Positions 53,224-60,723 of a stretch of DNA of 64,000 bases are shown in pieces; position 1 is the first letter of the stretch; every line of letters begins with the position of its first letter. The translations under genes were made by a program, and so were the position numbers. The stretch is taken from positions 6,714,501-6,778,500 of the forward strand of contig NZ_CP088285.1 in NCBI RefSeq assembly GCF_011516645.4, read 5' to 3'. This stretch comes from Bradyrhizobium septentrionale. Lineage in GTDB: Bacteria; Pseudomonadota; Alphaproteobacteria; Rhizobiales; Xanthobacteraceae. The notes below the pieces were generated by a model. The model was not told the DNA's origin, did no database searches, and saw nothing but the letters and a program-made list of their open reading frames with translations.

Positions 53224-53397
53224 ATGGCCAACAAGCAGGACGCGAATTCCAAGCCGGAAGCCGAAGCTCTCGATAGCCTCAAGGACGCCGCCCAGAACAA
53301 GGCACCGAAAATCTCGACGTCTGAAAAGGATGCACTCAGCGACAGCTCCCTGGACGATGTGTCCGGCGGTCGCGTGCCTCCGACCCACGGGTTCTGA
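53224..53397 (+). CDS. Precursor peptide 3 (divergent core)
   Basis: 57 residues, shorter than the other copies. The leader is standard and ends KDALSDSSLDDVSGG (49 residues), but the core is only RVPPTHGF, with no Trp-Pro and no Ala/Ser-rich part. The ribosome site GGAG is conserved. First gene after palindromic element C. It may have a different product, or it may be a decayed copy. Confidence 0.8.
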   Translation: MANKQDANSKPEAEALDSLKDAAQNKAPKISTSEKDALSDSSLDDVSGGRVPPTHGF

Positions 53398-53442
53398 CGT
53401 CCGGCCATAGCGCTTGGCATTGATCAGAGTTGGAGATTGAAC

Positions 53443-53643
53443 ATGGCCGATCAGCAGGACACGAATTCCAAAGGGCACGCCGGCCCTGGCGAGAGCCTCG
53501 AGGACGGCGCGGAAAATCAAGCCTCCCAAGTCTCGCCGGTGGCTGATGCACTCAGCGACGGCTCGCTGGACGATGTTTCAGGCGGCGGTTGGCCCCTCAA
53601 TACTTTCTCGAGCAGCGTCTACCGCCCCACGAACGGTGGCTAA
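53443..53643 (+). CDS. Precursor peptide 4
   Basis: 66 residues from the ATG at 53443. Leader MADQQDTNSK... of 48 residues ending DALSDGSLDDVSGG, then core GWPLNTFSSSVYRPTNGG. The upstream GATCAGAGTTGGAGATTGAAC is a variant of the conserved 5' segment. It starts 45 bp after precursor 3. Confidence 0.83.
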   Translation: MADQQDTNSKGHAGPGESLEDGAENQASQVSPVADALSDGSLDDVSGGGWPLNTFSSSVYRPTNGG

Positions 53644-53675
53644 CCAATCAGCATCGATGAAGGTAGAGATTGGAC

Positions 53676-53870
53676 ATGACCAACAAGCAGGATGCGAATT
53701 CAAAGGCGGGGGCCGAACCTCGCGAGAGCCTCAAGGACGGCACGCAGCACAAGATTTCCTCGACGCCGGAGAAGGATGCGCTCCGCGATGGCGCGCTGGA
53801 CGATGTGTCGGGCGGCGCTTGGCCGTACTACACCAACACGGCTTCATCCGGGGGGACGCCGGGGGGCTAA
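53676..53870 (+). CDS. Precursor peptide 5
   Basis: 64 residues from the ATG at 53676. The leader is of the alternative type with ISSTPEKDALRDGALDDVSGG (47 residues), shared with precursor 8. Core AWPYYTNTASSGGTPGG. A GGGAAA/TTTCCC hairpin follows directly after the stop. Confidence 0.83.
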   Translation: MTNKQDANSKAGAEPRESLKDGTQHKISSTPEKDALRDGALDDVSGGAWPYYTNTASSGGTPGG

Positions 53871-53876
53871 CCGCTC

Positions 53877-53892
53877 GGGAAACCGTTTTCCC
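53877..53892. terminator. Intercistronic hairpin after precursor 5
   Basis: GGGAAA-CCGT-TTTCCC, 6 bases after the stop. Part of a recurring hairpin family in the array; it may attenuate, process or stabilise the transcript. Confidence 0.5.
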
Positions 53893-53981
53893 GCGCACTC
53901 GAGATACCCAGGAAATAAGCCTGGCGTAGCGTTTCAACGTCGGGTTGGCCCGATCAGCATCGATGAAGGTGGAGATTGAAT

Positions 53982-54185
53982 ATGACCAGTGGGCAGGACG
54001 CGAATTCGAAGGCGCAAGCCGAAGCCGGCGAGAGTCTGAAGGACGGCGCGCAGAACACGGGGTCCAAAGTCTCGCCGGCGGCTGACGCGCTCAGCGACAG
54101 CTCGTTGGACGATGTGTCAGGCGGCAGTTGGCCGTATAATAACGCTGTGCGTGCCAGCATCGGCGCCACGGGCGGCGGAGGTTGA
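53982..54185 (+). CDS. Precursor peptide 6
   Basis: 67 residues from the ATG at 53982. Leader MTSGQDANSK... with VSPAADALSDSSLDDVSGG (48 residues) and core SWPYNNAVRASIGATGGGG. The conserved 5' segment (GATCAGCATCGATGAAGG then GGAGATTGAAT) precedes it. Confidence 0.85.
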   Translation: MTSGQDANSKAQAEAGESLKDGAQNTGSKVSPAADALSDSSLDDVSGGSWPYNNAVRASIGATGGGG

Positions 54186-54295
54186 CCGAGAAAGCAGCTG
54201 AGCCGACGGCCCGAAGTGGTTACCTCTGCCGCCGCGCATCGGTGGGAATGGCCCGTCCAAGGGCTCCGGACGATGCCACGAAACAAGGGGCGACG

Positions 54296-54317
54296 CCGGG
54301 GAAATCGTTTTCCCCGG
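54296..54317. terminator. Intercistronic hairpin after precursor 6
   Basis: Arms CCGGGGAAA and TTTCCCCGG (9 bp perfect) around TCGT. It lies in the 218-bp gap before precursor 7. Confidence 0.55.
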
Positions 54318-54403
54318 ACCTTGAAATCCTTACGAACAAGACTAACGCAGCATTCTCAACGTCGGATTGGCCCGATCAGCATCGATGAAGGTGGAGATCA
54401 GAT

Positions 54404-54643
54404 ATGACCAGTGGGCAGGACACGAATTCAACGGCGCAAGCGGAATCTCTTGAGGGCAGCAAGGACGGCGCTCAGAACACGGCGTCCCAAGTCTCGCCGG
54501 CGGCTGATGCGCTCAGCGACAGCTCGCTGGACGATGTGTCAGGCGGCTCTTGGCCGTACGGTACCACTGCATCTGCCAGCTACATCAGATCGGGCGGGGG
54601 GGCTGACCGGGAAAGCACCAGAGCCAACGACGGTTCGAGCTAA
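54404..54643 (+). CDS. Precursor peptide 7 (core extended by a G-run frameshift)
   Basis: 79 residues. Leader of 48 ending DALSDSSLDDVSGG, then a 31-residue core starting SWPYGTTASASYIRSGGG and continuing ADRESTRANDGSS. In copies 2 and 6 the equivalent DNA stops right after GGGG. Here a run of seven G (54596-54602) shifts the TGA out of frame; one more G would restore a 19-residue core. It may be a mutation, slippage, or a sequencing error. Confidence 0.8.
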   Translation: MTSGQDTNSTAQAESLEGSKDGAQNTASQVSPAADALSDSSLDDVSGGSWPYGTTASASYIRSGGGADRESTRANDGSS

Positions 54644-54685
54644 CGGCAGCCAACCAATCAGCATTGATGAAGGTGGAGATTGAAC

Positions 54686-54874
54686 ATGACCGATGAGCAG
54701 GACACGAATTCGAAAGGCGACGTTGTACCGCCTCAGAACCTCAAGGAAGGTGCGGAGACCAAGATTTCGTCGACGCCGGGGAAGGATGCCCTCGGCGATG
54801 GCGCGCTGGACGATGTGTCGGGCGGGCTTTGGCCGGCTGTAATGAGCAGCAGCACATACAACAAAACCATCTGA
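54686..54874 (+). CDS. Precursor peptide 8
   Basis: 62 residues from the ATG at 54686. Alternative-type leader ending ISSTPGKDALGDGALDDVSGG (47 residues). The core LWPAVMSSSTYNKTI (15 residues) ends in Thr-Ile rather than Gly, as does precursor 12. Confidence 0.83.
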   Translation: MTDEQDTNSKGDVVPPQNLKEGAETKISSTPGKDALGDGALDDVSGGLWPAVMSSSTYNKTI

Positions 54875-54918
54875 CCTTGGGCCTGACCGGCCAGCATTGA
54901 TGAAAGTGGAGACTGAAT

Positions 54919-55122
54919 ATGAGCAGTGGGCAGGACACGAATTCAACGGCGCAAGCCGAATCTCTCGAGAGCAGCAAGGACGGCGCTCCGAACACGGCGT
55001 CCCAAGTCTCGCCGGCGGCTGATGCGCTCAGCGACAGCTCCCTGGACAAAGTGGCGGGCGGCGCTTGGCCTTACAATAGCACTGCGGCTGCCAGCTACAG
55101 TGCCAGCGGCCCGACGGGCTAG
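54919..55122 (+). CDS. Precursor peptide 9
   Basis: 67 residues. Leader MSSGQDTNST... with DALSDSSLDKVAGG: Ala replaces Ser before Gly-Gly, as in precursor 12. Core AWPYNSTAAASYSASGPTG. Nearly identical to precursor 10 through the leader DNA, so recent duplication is likely. Confidence 0.85.
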   Translation: MSSGQDTNSTAQAESLESSKDGAPNTASQVSPAADALSDSSLDKVAGGAWPYNSTAAASYSASGPTG

Positions 55123-55205
55123 CCGAAAAGCGCTCCGCCGCGCACCGGTGGGGAACCGCCCATCGCCCAAGCGCTTCGCGCGATGCCACGAAACAAAGCG
55201 CGACG

Positions 55206-55226
55206 CCGGGGAAGCAGCTTTCCCGG
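55206..55226. terminator. Intercistronic hairpin after precursor 9
   Basis: CCGGGGAAGC pairs with GCTTTCCCGG across one base, with one G:T pair. Same family as the other array hairpins. Confidence 0.5.
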
Positions 55227-55313
55227 CCCTTGAAATCCTTACGAAGCGAAACCAGCGCAGCATTTTCAACGTCGGGTTGGCCCGATCAGCATCGATGAAA
55301 GTGGAGACTGAAT

Positions 55314-55517
55314 ATGAGCAGTGGGCAAGACACGAATTCAACGTCGCAAGCCGAATCTCTCGAGAGCAGCAAGGACGGCGCTCCGAACGCGGCGTCCAAA
55401 GTCTCGCCGGCGGCTGATGCGCTCAGCGACAGCTCGCTGGACGATGTGTCAGGCGGCTCTTGGCCGTTCAGTAGTGCCGCGCGCGCCGTCTACGCCAGCT
55501 CAGGCCCGACGGGCTAG
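55314..55517 (+). CDS. Precursor peptide 10
   Basis: 67 residues. Leader MSSGQDTNSTSQAES... ending DALSDSSLDDVSGG, core SWPFSSAARAVYASSGPTG, which differs from the core of precursor 11 at only a few positions. Confidence 0.85.
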   Translation: MSSGQDTNSTSQAESLESSKDGAPNAASKVSPAADALSDSSLDDVSGGSWPFSSAARAVYASSGPTG

Positions 55518-55595
55518 CCGAGAAAGCATCTGAGCGAACGACGGCTCGAGGTAACGGCGGCTAACCAATCAGCATTGATGAAGGTAGAGATGAAC

Positions 55596-55799
55596 ATGAC
55601 GAACGAGCAGGATACGAGTTCAAAGGTGGCGGCCGAACCTCGCGAGAGCAGCGAGGACGGTGCCCAGAACGCGGCGTCCAAAGTCTCGCCGGCGGCTGAT
55701 GCGCTCAGCGACAGCTCGCTGGACGATGTGTCAGGCGGCTCTTGGCCATTCAGTAGTGCCGCGCGTGCTAGCTACAGCGTCAACGGCCCGACGGGCTAG
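55596..55799 (+). CDS. Precursor peptide 11
   Basis: 67 residues from the ATG at 55596 (MTNEQDTSSK); in-frame ATGs at 55575 and 55590 would add a few residues. Leader ends DALSDSSLDDVSGG, core SWPFSSAARASYSVNGPTG. Confidence 0.84.
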   Translation: MTNEQDTSSKVAAEPRESSEDGAQNAASKVSPAADALSDSSLDDVSGGSWPFSSAARASYSVNGPTG

Positions 55800-55876
55800 C
55801 CGAAAGCGCTCCGCCGCGCATCGGTGGGGAATGGCCCATCGCCCGAGCGCGATGCCGCGAAACAAAGTGCGACGTC

Positions 55877-55893
55877 GGGGAAACATTTTCCCC
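55877..55893. terminator. Intercistronic hairpin after precursor 11
   Basis: GGGGAAA-CAT-TTTCCCC, perfect 7-bp arms. The flanking CCTTGAAATCCTTACGAA is shared with the copies near 54318 and 55227. Confidence 0.55.
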
Positions 55894-55982
55894 GGCCCTT
55901 GAAATCCTTACGAAACAAGACCAGCACAGTATCCTCAACGTCGGGTTGACCCGATCAGCATTGATGAAGGTGGAGATTGAAC

Positions 55983-56177
55983 ATGACCAGTGGGCAGGAC
56001 ACGAATTCAACGGCGCAAGCGGAATCTCTTGACAGCAGCAAGGACGGCGCTCCGAACACGGCACCGCAAACCTCGACGACGTCTGATGCGCTCAGCGACA
56101 GCTCCCTGGACAAAGTGGCAGGGGGCGGGTGGCCCTACGCAACGATGGGCTCTGCTCAGGTCAGCCCGACCATCTGA
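55983..56177 (+). CDS. Precursor peptide 12
   Basis: 64 residues from the ATG at 55983. Leader MTSGQDTNST... ending DALSDSSLDKVAGG, core GWPYATMGSAQVSPTI (16 residues). Last of the array. A strong inverted repeat follows about 50 bp on. Confidence 0.84.
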   Translation: MTSGQDTNSTAQAESLDSSKDGAPNTAPQTSTTSDALSDSSLDKVAGGGWPYATMGSAQVSPTI

Positions 56178-56225
56178 CGTTGGGACGACGGCGGGATCGG
56201 GTCTAGACATTGCCGAGATTTTACG

Positions 56226-56256
56226 ATGATCGATGGTCCTGCGGGCCATCGATCAT
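56226..56256. terminator. Inverted repeat closing the peptide array
   Basis: Arms ATGATCGATGG and CCATCGATCAT (11 bp perfect) around 9 bases. No T tract follows, but it is placed to end the array transcript. Confidence 0.5.
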
Positions 56257-56320
56257 TTCGTATTTGCTGTCGAGCAACTTCAAACGTCTTCGCGTCGCCC
56301 ACGTCCCTGCGGCTGCGATG

Positions 56321-56344
56321 CTACTTTGCATGGGGTTGTTTTCG
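56321..56344. repeat. 24-bp repeat shared with 12193-12216
   Basis: Identical to the copy near the livF repeat. It lies in the gap before dusA, with no gene around it. Confidence 0.6.
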
Positions 56345-56456
56345 ATATTTTGGTTTGGCCGGACATTGCTCCGCAGCTTTATGGCGCAGATCGGACGGGC
56401 AGGGTTTCCGAAAACATCATATTGCATTGCGCCGGTGTTGTGATTAAGCAATTGAG

Positions 56457-57443
56457 ATGAAATACAAATTCTCCATTGCCCCGATGATGGATTGGACTGA
56501 TAGGCATTGCCGCGTCTTCCATCGCCTGATGTCGCGGCGGGCGCGGCTTTATACGGAGATGCTGACGACGGGCGCCGTGATCCATGGCGACCGGGCGCGG
56601 CTGCTCGGCTTCGATGCCAGCGAGCATCCGGTGGCGCTGCAGCTCGGCGGTTCCGTTCCGCGCGATCTTGCGACCGCAGCAACGATCGGCGAGGAGTTTG
56701 GCTACGACGAGATCAATCTCAATGTCGGCTGTCCCTCGGATCGGGTGAAGGATGGCCGCTTTGGTGCCTGTTTGATGGCGGAGCCCGCGCTGGTCGCCGA
56801 AGGCGTTGCGGCGATGAAGCGCGCGGTGAAGGTCCCCGTCACGGTGAAATGCCGGATCGGTATCGACGATCAGGATCCGGAAGTCGCGCTCGATACGCTC
56901 GCCCGCGGCGTGATTGCCGCCGGCGCGGACGCGCTCGTCGTGCACGCACGCAAGGCCTGGCTGAACGGCTTGTCGCCGAAGGAGAACCGCGACATCCCGC
57001 CGCTCGACTATGATCGCGTCTATCGCCTCAAGGCGGCGCTGCCGGATGTGCCCGTCATCATCAACGGCGGCATCACGAGCCTCGCCGAGGCCAAACAGCA
57101 TCTGGCGCATGTCGATGGCGTGATGCTGGGGCGGGCGGCCTATCAGGAGCCGTGGCGGTTGCTGTCAGTCGATTCCGAGCTGTTCGGCGAAGCTTCGCCG
57201 CACGCGACGATGAAGGACGTGTTCGCGGCGATGCTGCCCTATATCGAGCGGCAACTGGCCGAAGGCACGCGGCTGCATTCGATCGCGCGCCATTTCGTCG
57301 GTGCCTTCCACGGCGTGCCCGGCGCGCGTGCCTTCCGCAGGCATCTGGCCGAGAACGGCGTTCGGCCGGGCGCTGACATCGACGTGCTGCGCGATGCGAT
57401 CGCGCGTGTTGACGATCGCGCGCCTGCGGCGGTCGCGGCCTGA
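56457..57443 (+). CDS. dusA: tRNA-dihydrouridine synthase A
   Basis: 328 residues. FSIAPMMDWTDRHCRVFHRLMSRRARLYTEMLTTGA is the DusA signature opening. The catalytic Cys is in NLNVGCPSDRVKDGRFGACLM, FMN-binding residues are in VTVKCRIGID and VPVIINGGI, and VMLGRAAYQEPW follows. It reduces uridine in the tRNA D-loop with FMN. A housekeeping gene and unlikely to belong to the peptide system beside it. Confidence 0.96.
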   Translation: MKYKFSIAPMMDWTDRHCRVFHRLMSRRARLYTEMLTTGAVIHGDRARLLGFDASEHPVALQLGGSVPRDLATAATIGEEFGYDEINLNVGCPSDRVKDGRFGACLMAEPALVAEGVAAMKRAVKVPVTVKCRIGIDDQDPEVALDTLARGVIAAGADALVVHARKAWLNGLSPKENRDIPPLDYDRVYRLKAALPDVPVIINGGITSLAEAKQHLAHVDGVMLGRAAYQEPWRLLSVDSELFGEASPHATMKDVFAAMLPYIERQLAEGTRLHSIARHFVGAFHGVPGARAFRRHLAENGVRPGADIDVLRDAIARVDDRAPAAVAA

Positions 57444-57452
57444 GCGCGCGGA

Positions 57453-58349
57453 TTACGACTTGCGCTGACGCCGCGTCACCTCCTGCGCGACCTTCAGGAA
57501 ATTGAAGAGATGCGGCATCCGGTTGTCGCGTCGGTAGTTCAGCGACAGCGCGGTGCCCGGATTGTGCCCCTCATAGGCGCGGTAGCTGACGCCGGGGCGT
57601 TCCGATTGCGAGACCGATTTCGGCACCAGCGCGATGCCGACGCCGACCGACACCAGGCTGATCGCGGTCTGATAGTCCTGCGCCAATACCTGCGATTTCG
57701 GAATGAAGCCTTCTTCGAGGCAGATATTGAGGATGTGGTCGGCGAAGCTCGGGCGCGGCTTGCGCGGGTAGAGGATGAATGTCTCGGCCTTCAGCGCCGA
57801 CAGAAGCGTGACCTGCTGTTCGAGCAGCGGCGAGGTGTCGGGCAAAGCGAGGATCAATGCTTCCTGCAGCAACGGCTCCGACTTCAATTCCTCGTCGTCG
57901 AGCGAGGGGCGGGCGACGGCGATATCGATCTCGCGCTGGATCACCGCGCGCTTCTGTTCGGCATTGTTCATCGCCGATAGCGCCAGCTCGACGTCGGGAT
58001 AGGCCGAACGAAACGCCTTGATCACATTGGGCAGCACGCCATAGGTCGCGGATCCGACGAAGGCGACGCGCAGGTGACCTGAAAAGCCTTCTCCGATCCG
58101 CTTGATCTCGCGGTGCGTCCGGTCGAGCCGCTCCAGCACGTCGCGCGCGCGTTCCAGCAGGACGCTGCCGGCCTGGGTCAAGCGGATCTGGCTCCGGCTC
58201 CGGTCGATCAGCATGACACCGAGATCGCTCTCCAGCTGCGCGATCTGCCGGCTGAGCGGCGGCTGGGCGATCGCGAGCCGCGATGCGGCGCGGCCGAAAT
58301 GCAATTCTTCGGCGACGGCGACGAAGTAGACCAGTCGCCTCAGATCCAT
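57453..58349 (-). CDS. LysR-family transcriptional regulator
   Basis: 298 residues from the ATG at 58349 (MDLRRLVYFVAVAEELHFGRAASRL); the longer frame to 58466 adds unrelated sequence. The N-terminal HTH continues AIAQPPLSRQIAQLESDLGV. The effector domain has HLRVAFVGSATYGVLPNVIKAFRSAYPDVEL, as in CatR/BenM-type activators. It lies next to the muconate cycloisomerase gene on the same strand and is the likely regulator of the catechol locus, with muconate a plausible inducer. Confidence 0.88.
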   Translation of the reverse strand: MDLRRLVYFVAVAEELHFGRAASRLAIAQPPLSRQIAQLESDLGVMLIDRSRSQIRLTQAGSVLLERARDVLERLDRTHREIKRIGEGFSGHLRVAFVGSATYGVLPNVIKAFRSAYPDVELALSAMNNAEQKRAVIQREIDIAVARPSLDDEELKSEPLLQEALILALPDTSPLLEQQVTLLSALKAETFILYPRKPRPSFADHILNICLEEGFIPKSQVLAQDYQTAISLVSVGVGIALVPKSVSQSERPGVSYRAYEGHNPGTALSLNYRRDNRMPHLFNFLKVAQEVTRRQRKS

Positions 58350-58535
58350 GACATCGTCGCGGTCGGTCACGGCCAGGCGAACGTTGGTTCGCGCGCTTCC
58401 GCGGAAGCTGCGGGAAGGGCCTGCCGGGTTCGATGCCGTGCGGTCATCAGCGCATGATTGAAACAATGGTTCCAGCGGGAAGACTGAGCGGGCATCCCTG
58501 GATTGTCAATTGTCCGCAGGCATGACGCCATCTGC

Positions 58536-59714
58536 CTAATCCTTCCGGGCGAAGGCGCGGATCTTGTCCTCGTCGACCTCGACGCCGAGACCGGGGCCAT
58601 CGGGTAAGCAGATCTCGAACTCGTCGAACCTGATCGGGTTGACGACGAGATCCTCGACGAGAATCCGCGGACCGAAATGCTCGCTTCCCCATTCGAGCCT
58701 GGGCAGGGTGGCGAATGCGGCGAGATGCGCAGCCGCGCCGATGCTGCTCTCCAGCAGACAACCGCCATAGAGCTCGAGGCCGTGCGCGGCCGCGACCGCC
58801 GCAGCGCGCTTCATCTCGAACAGGCCGCCGCTTTTGACGAGCTTCAACGAGTAGACGCTGCCGCAGCCCATCGTGGCAGTCCGTGCGATTTCTTCCTTGG
58901 TGAAGGCGGCTTCGTCGATCAGCAGCGGGATCGAGGTGCGTGCCGCGACACGCGCCATGGCTTCCAGCTGCTGCGCCGACACCGGTTGCTCGACCAGAGC
59001 GACATCCAGCTCCTGCAGCGCCGGCATGAAGCGGATGCATTCGGCCTCGGTCCAGCCCTGGTTGATATCGACGATCAGCCGTACCTCATCACCGAGGCCG
59101 GCGCGCAGCGTCTGCAGCCGCTTCAGATCGGCCTGTGGCCGGTTGAAGCCGAACTTGATCTTGAACTGGCGGTGCTCGCGGCGGCGCAGCTTCTCCTTGG
59201 CTTCCTCCAGCTCCTGGCCGCTGTCGCCGGAGGCCAGCGCCCAGATCACCTCCATGCGCGCGCGCACCGCGCCACCGAGCAGGGCGCTGGCGGACAGGCC
59301 AAGCGTCTTGCCGGCGGCGTCAAGCAGCGCGGATTCGATGGCGCCCTTGGCCGCGAAATTGCGGGTGGCAGCCTTGCTCATGCGGAGCGCATTGGCTTCG
59401 AAGGCGAGGGCAGGCTGTCCCAGCAGCACCGGCGCCAGATAATTCGTGACCGCGGCCTTGATCGATTCCACGCTCTCCTCGGCCCAGCGCGGCCCGCCGA
59501 GCGTCGAGGCTTCGCCGATACCCGACACGCCATTGTCGAGCAGGACGCGGACCAGCACATAGCCCTGATGCGTGACTTCGGTGTTGGAAAGCTTGTGGCG
59601 GCGGCGGGTCGGCGCCTCCACGATGGTCGCGCGGATACTGCGGATCGTAGTGTCTTTCGCGAGGGGCTGCACGTGTTGCACGGGCTCGGCGATGTCGATC
59701 AAGGCACGACTCAT
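58536..59714 (-). CDS. catB: Muconate cycloisomerase (enolase superfamily)
   Basis: 392 residues. The catalytic K-x-K is in FKIKFGF, the metal ligands are in RLIVDINQGW, VALVEQPVS and LLIDEAAF, and the opposing Lys is in YSLKLVKSGG. It cyclises cis,cis-muconate to muconolactone in the ortho-cleavage pathway. It lies 69 bp after the dioxygenase gene on the same strand. Related members act on chloromuconates; the context with catC argues for plain muconate. Confidence 0.88.
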   Translation of the reverse strand: MSRALIDIAEPVQHVQPLAKDTTIRSIRATIVEAPTRRRHKLSNTEVTHQGYVLVRVLLDNGVSGIGEASTLGGPRWAEESVESIKAAVTNYLAPVLLGQPALAFEANALRMSKAATRNFAAKGAIESALLDAAGKTLGLSASALLGGAVRARMEVIWALASGDSGQELEEAKEKLRRREHRQFKIKFGFNRPQADLKRLQTLRAGLGDEVRLIVDINQGWTEAECIRFMPALQELDVALVEQPVSAQQLEAMARVAARTSIPLLIDEAAFTKEEIARTATMGCGSVYSLKLVKSGGLFEMKRAAAVAAAHGLELYGGCLLESSIGAAAHLAAFATLPRLEWGSEHFGPRILVEDLVVNPIRFDEFEICLPDGPGLGVEVDEDKIRAFARKD

Positions 59715-59783
59715 ATGTCCTCACATGTCAGTTCAAATGAGCCCAGCCAGGCCGTCGAAGGGCCTGGCTGGGCATAGCGTGCA

Positions 59784-60653
59784 TCACTCGGCCGCGACCA
59801 GCCGCTCGACCGCCGCCTTCTTGAGCTTGAAGTCGAAATCGAGAACGAGATCGGTGCCGGCGCCGGCCGGGGCCTTGCTGAACTTGCCGATCAGGCTCTG
59901 CTTCACGGCAAACACCGAGTCGTTGTCGAGGTACTTGGTCTCGGAATCGTAGATCTGCGAGATCAGCGATTGATAGCCGTCCTTCGAGAGCATGAAGTGG
60001 ATGTGGCCCGGACGCCAGGGATGGTGGCCCATGTATTTCAGGAGCTCGCCGCCGGCGCCGTCATAGGGGATCGGGTAGGGCTCGGGGCGGAGCGCGACGA
60101 AGGCATATTCGCCGTTGGCATCGGTGGTGAAGCGTCCGCGCAGATTATACGCCGGCTGCTCCGGGTCCTGCAGATCGTACAGGCCGTTCGGCGCGTCCTC
60201 CCAGACGTCGATGGTGACGCCTTCGATCGGCCGTCCCGCGGTGTCGCTGATGCGCCCGGAGACCTTGACGGTCTGCGCGTTGTCGAACGACTTCTTGATG
60301 ATCGAGGCGCCCTTGGGCAGCACCGGCGGATTTTCCCGGTAGAACGGCCCGAGCACGGTGGACTCGCTCTCGCCGTCGGTGACGCGGTGATCGAGCATGT
60401 CGACCAGCACCTCGACGCCGAGAATATCCGCGATCAGGATGAACTCGTTGCGCTTCTCGTCCGAGATGTCGCCGGCGCGGCGCAGAAATTCGCAGGCGGC
60501 GAACCATTCGGCGAAGGTCAGGTCGACCTCCTTGCAGAAATCGTGCATGTGCCGGATCAGGCTGGTCATGATCTGACGGTTGCGATCCGGAATGTCCTTC
60601 GCGAGCGCGGCGATCACGTGGTCGGTGATGGTGTCCTTGTTGACGTTCAGCAT
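59784..60653 (-). CDS. catA: Catechol 1,2-dioxygenase
   Basis: 289 residues from the ATG at 60653 (AAGGAGG upstream). The N-terminal helical dimer domain runs to about residue 100. Fe(III) ligands are visible: Tyr in NGLYDLQDPEQPAYN, Tyr in PYPIPYDGAGG and the two His in WRPGHIHFML. It opens catechol to cis,cis-muconate. Hydroxyquinol dioxygenases are related, but the neighbours fit catechol. Same strand as the flavin reductase upstream and catB downstream. Confidence 0.92.
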   Translation of the reverse strand: MLNVNKDTITDHVIAALAKDIPDRNRQIMTSLIRHMHDFCKEVDLTFAEWFAACEFLRRAGDISDEKRNEFILIADILGVEVLVDMLDHRVTDGESESTVLGPFYRENPPVLPKGASIIKKSFDNAQTVKVSGRISDTAGRPIEGVTIDVWEDAPNGLYDLQDPEQPAYNLRGRFTTDANGEYAFVALRPEPYPIPYDGAGGELLKYMGHHPWRPGHIHFMLSKDGYQSLISQIYDSETKYLDNDSVFAVKQSLIGKFSKAPAGAGTDLVLDFDFKLKKAAVERLVAAE

Positions 60654-60723
60654 GGTCGTTTCCTCCTTTTCTTGCAGTTTGATCGAACTTGCATCCCCGT
60701 TTCGGGAATCTCGGTTGGTGGCC

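Noticed and set aside
53224..56177. Regularly spaced repeats suggestive of a CRISPR array
   Set aside because: The repeats are coding paralogues with ribosome sites, spaced 200-400 bp, not 25-40-bp direct repeats with short spacers, and no cas genes are present.
56457..57443. dusA as a possible peptide-modifying enzyme for the array
   Set aside because: It has the full DusA signature and catalytic Cys, so it is a tRNA enzyme placed here by chance.
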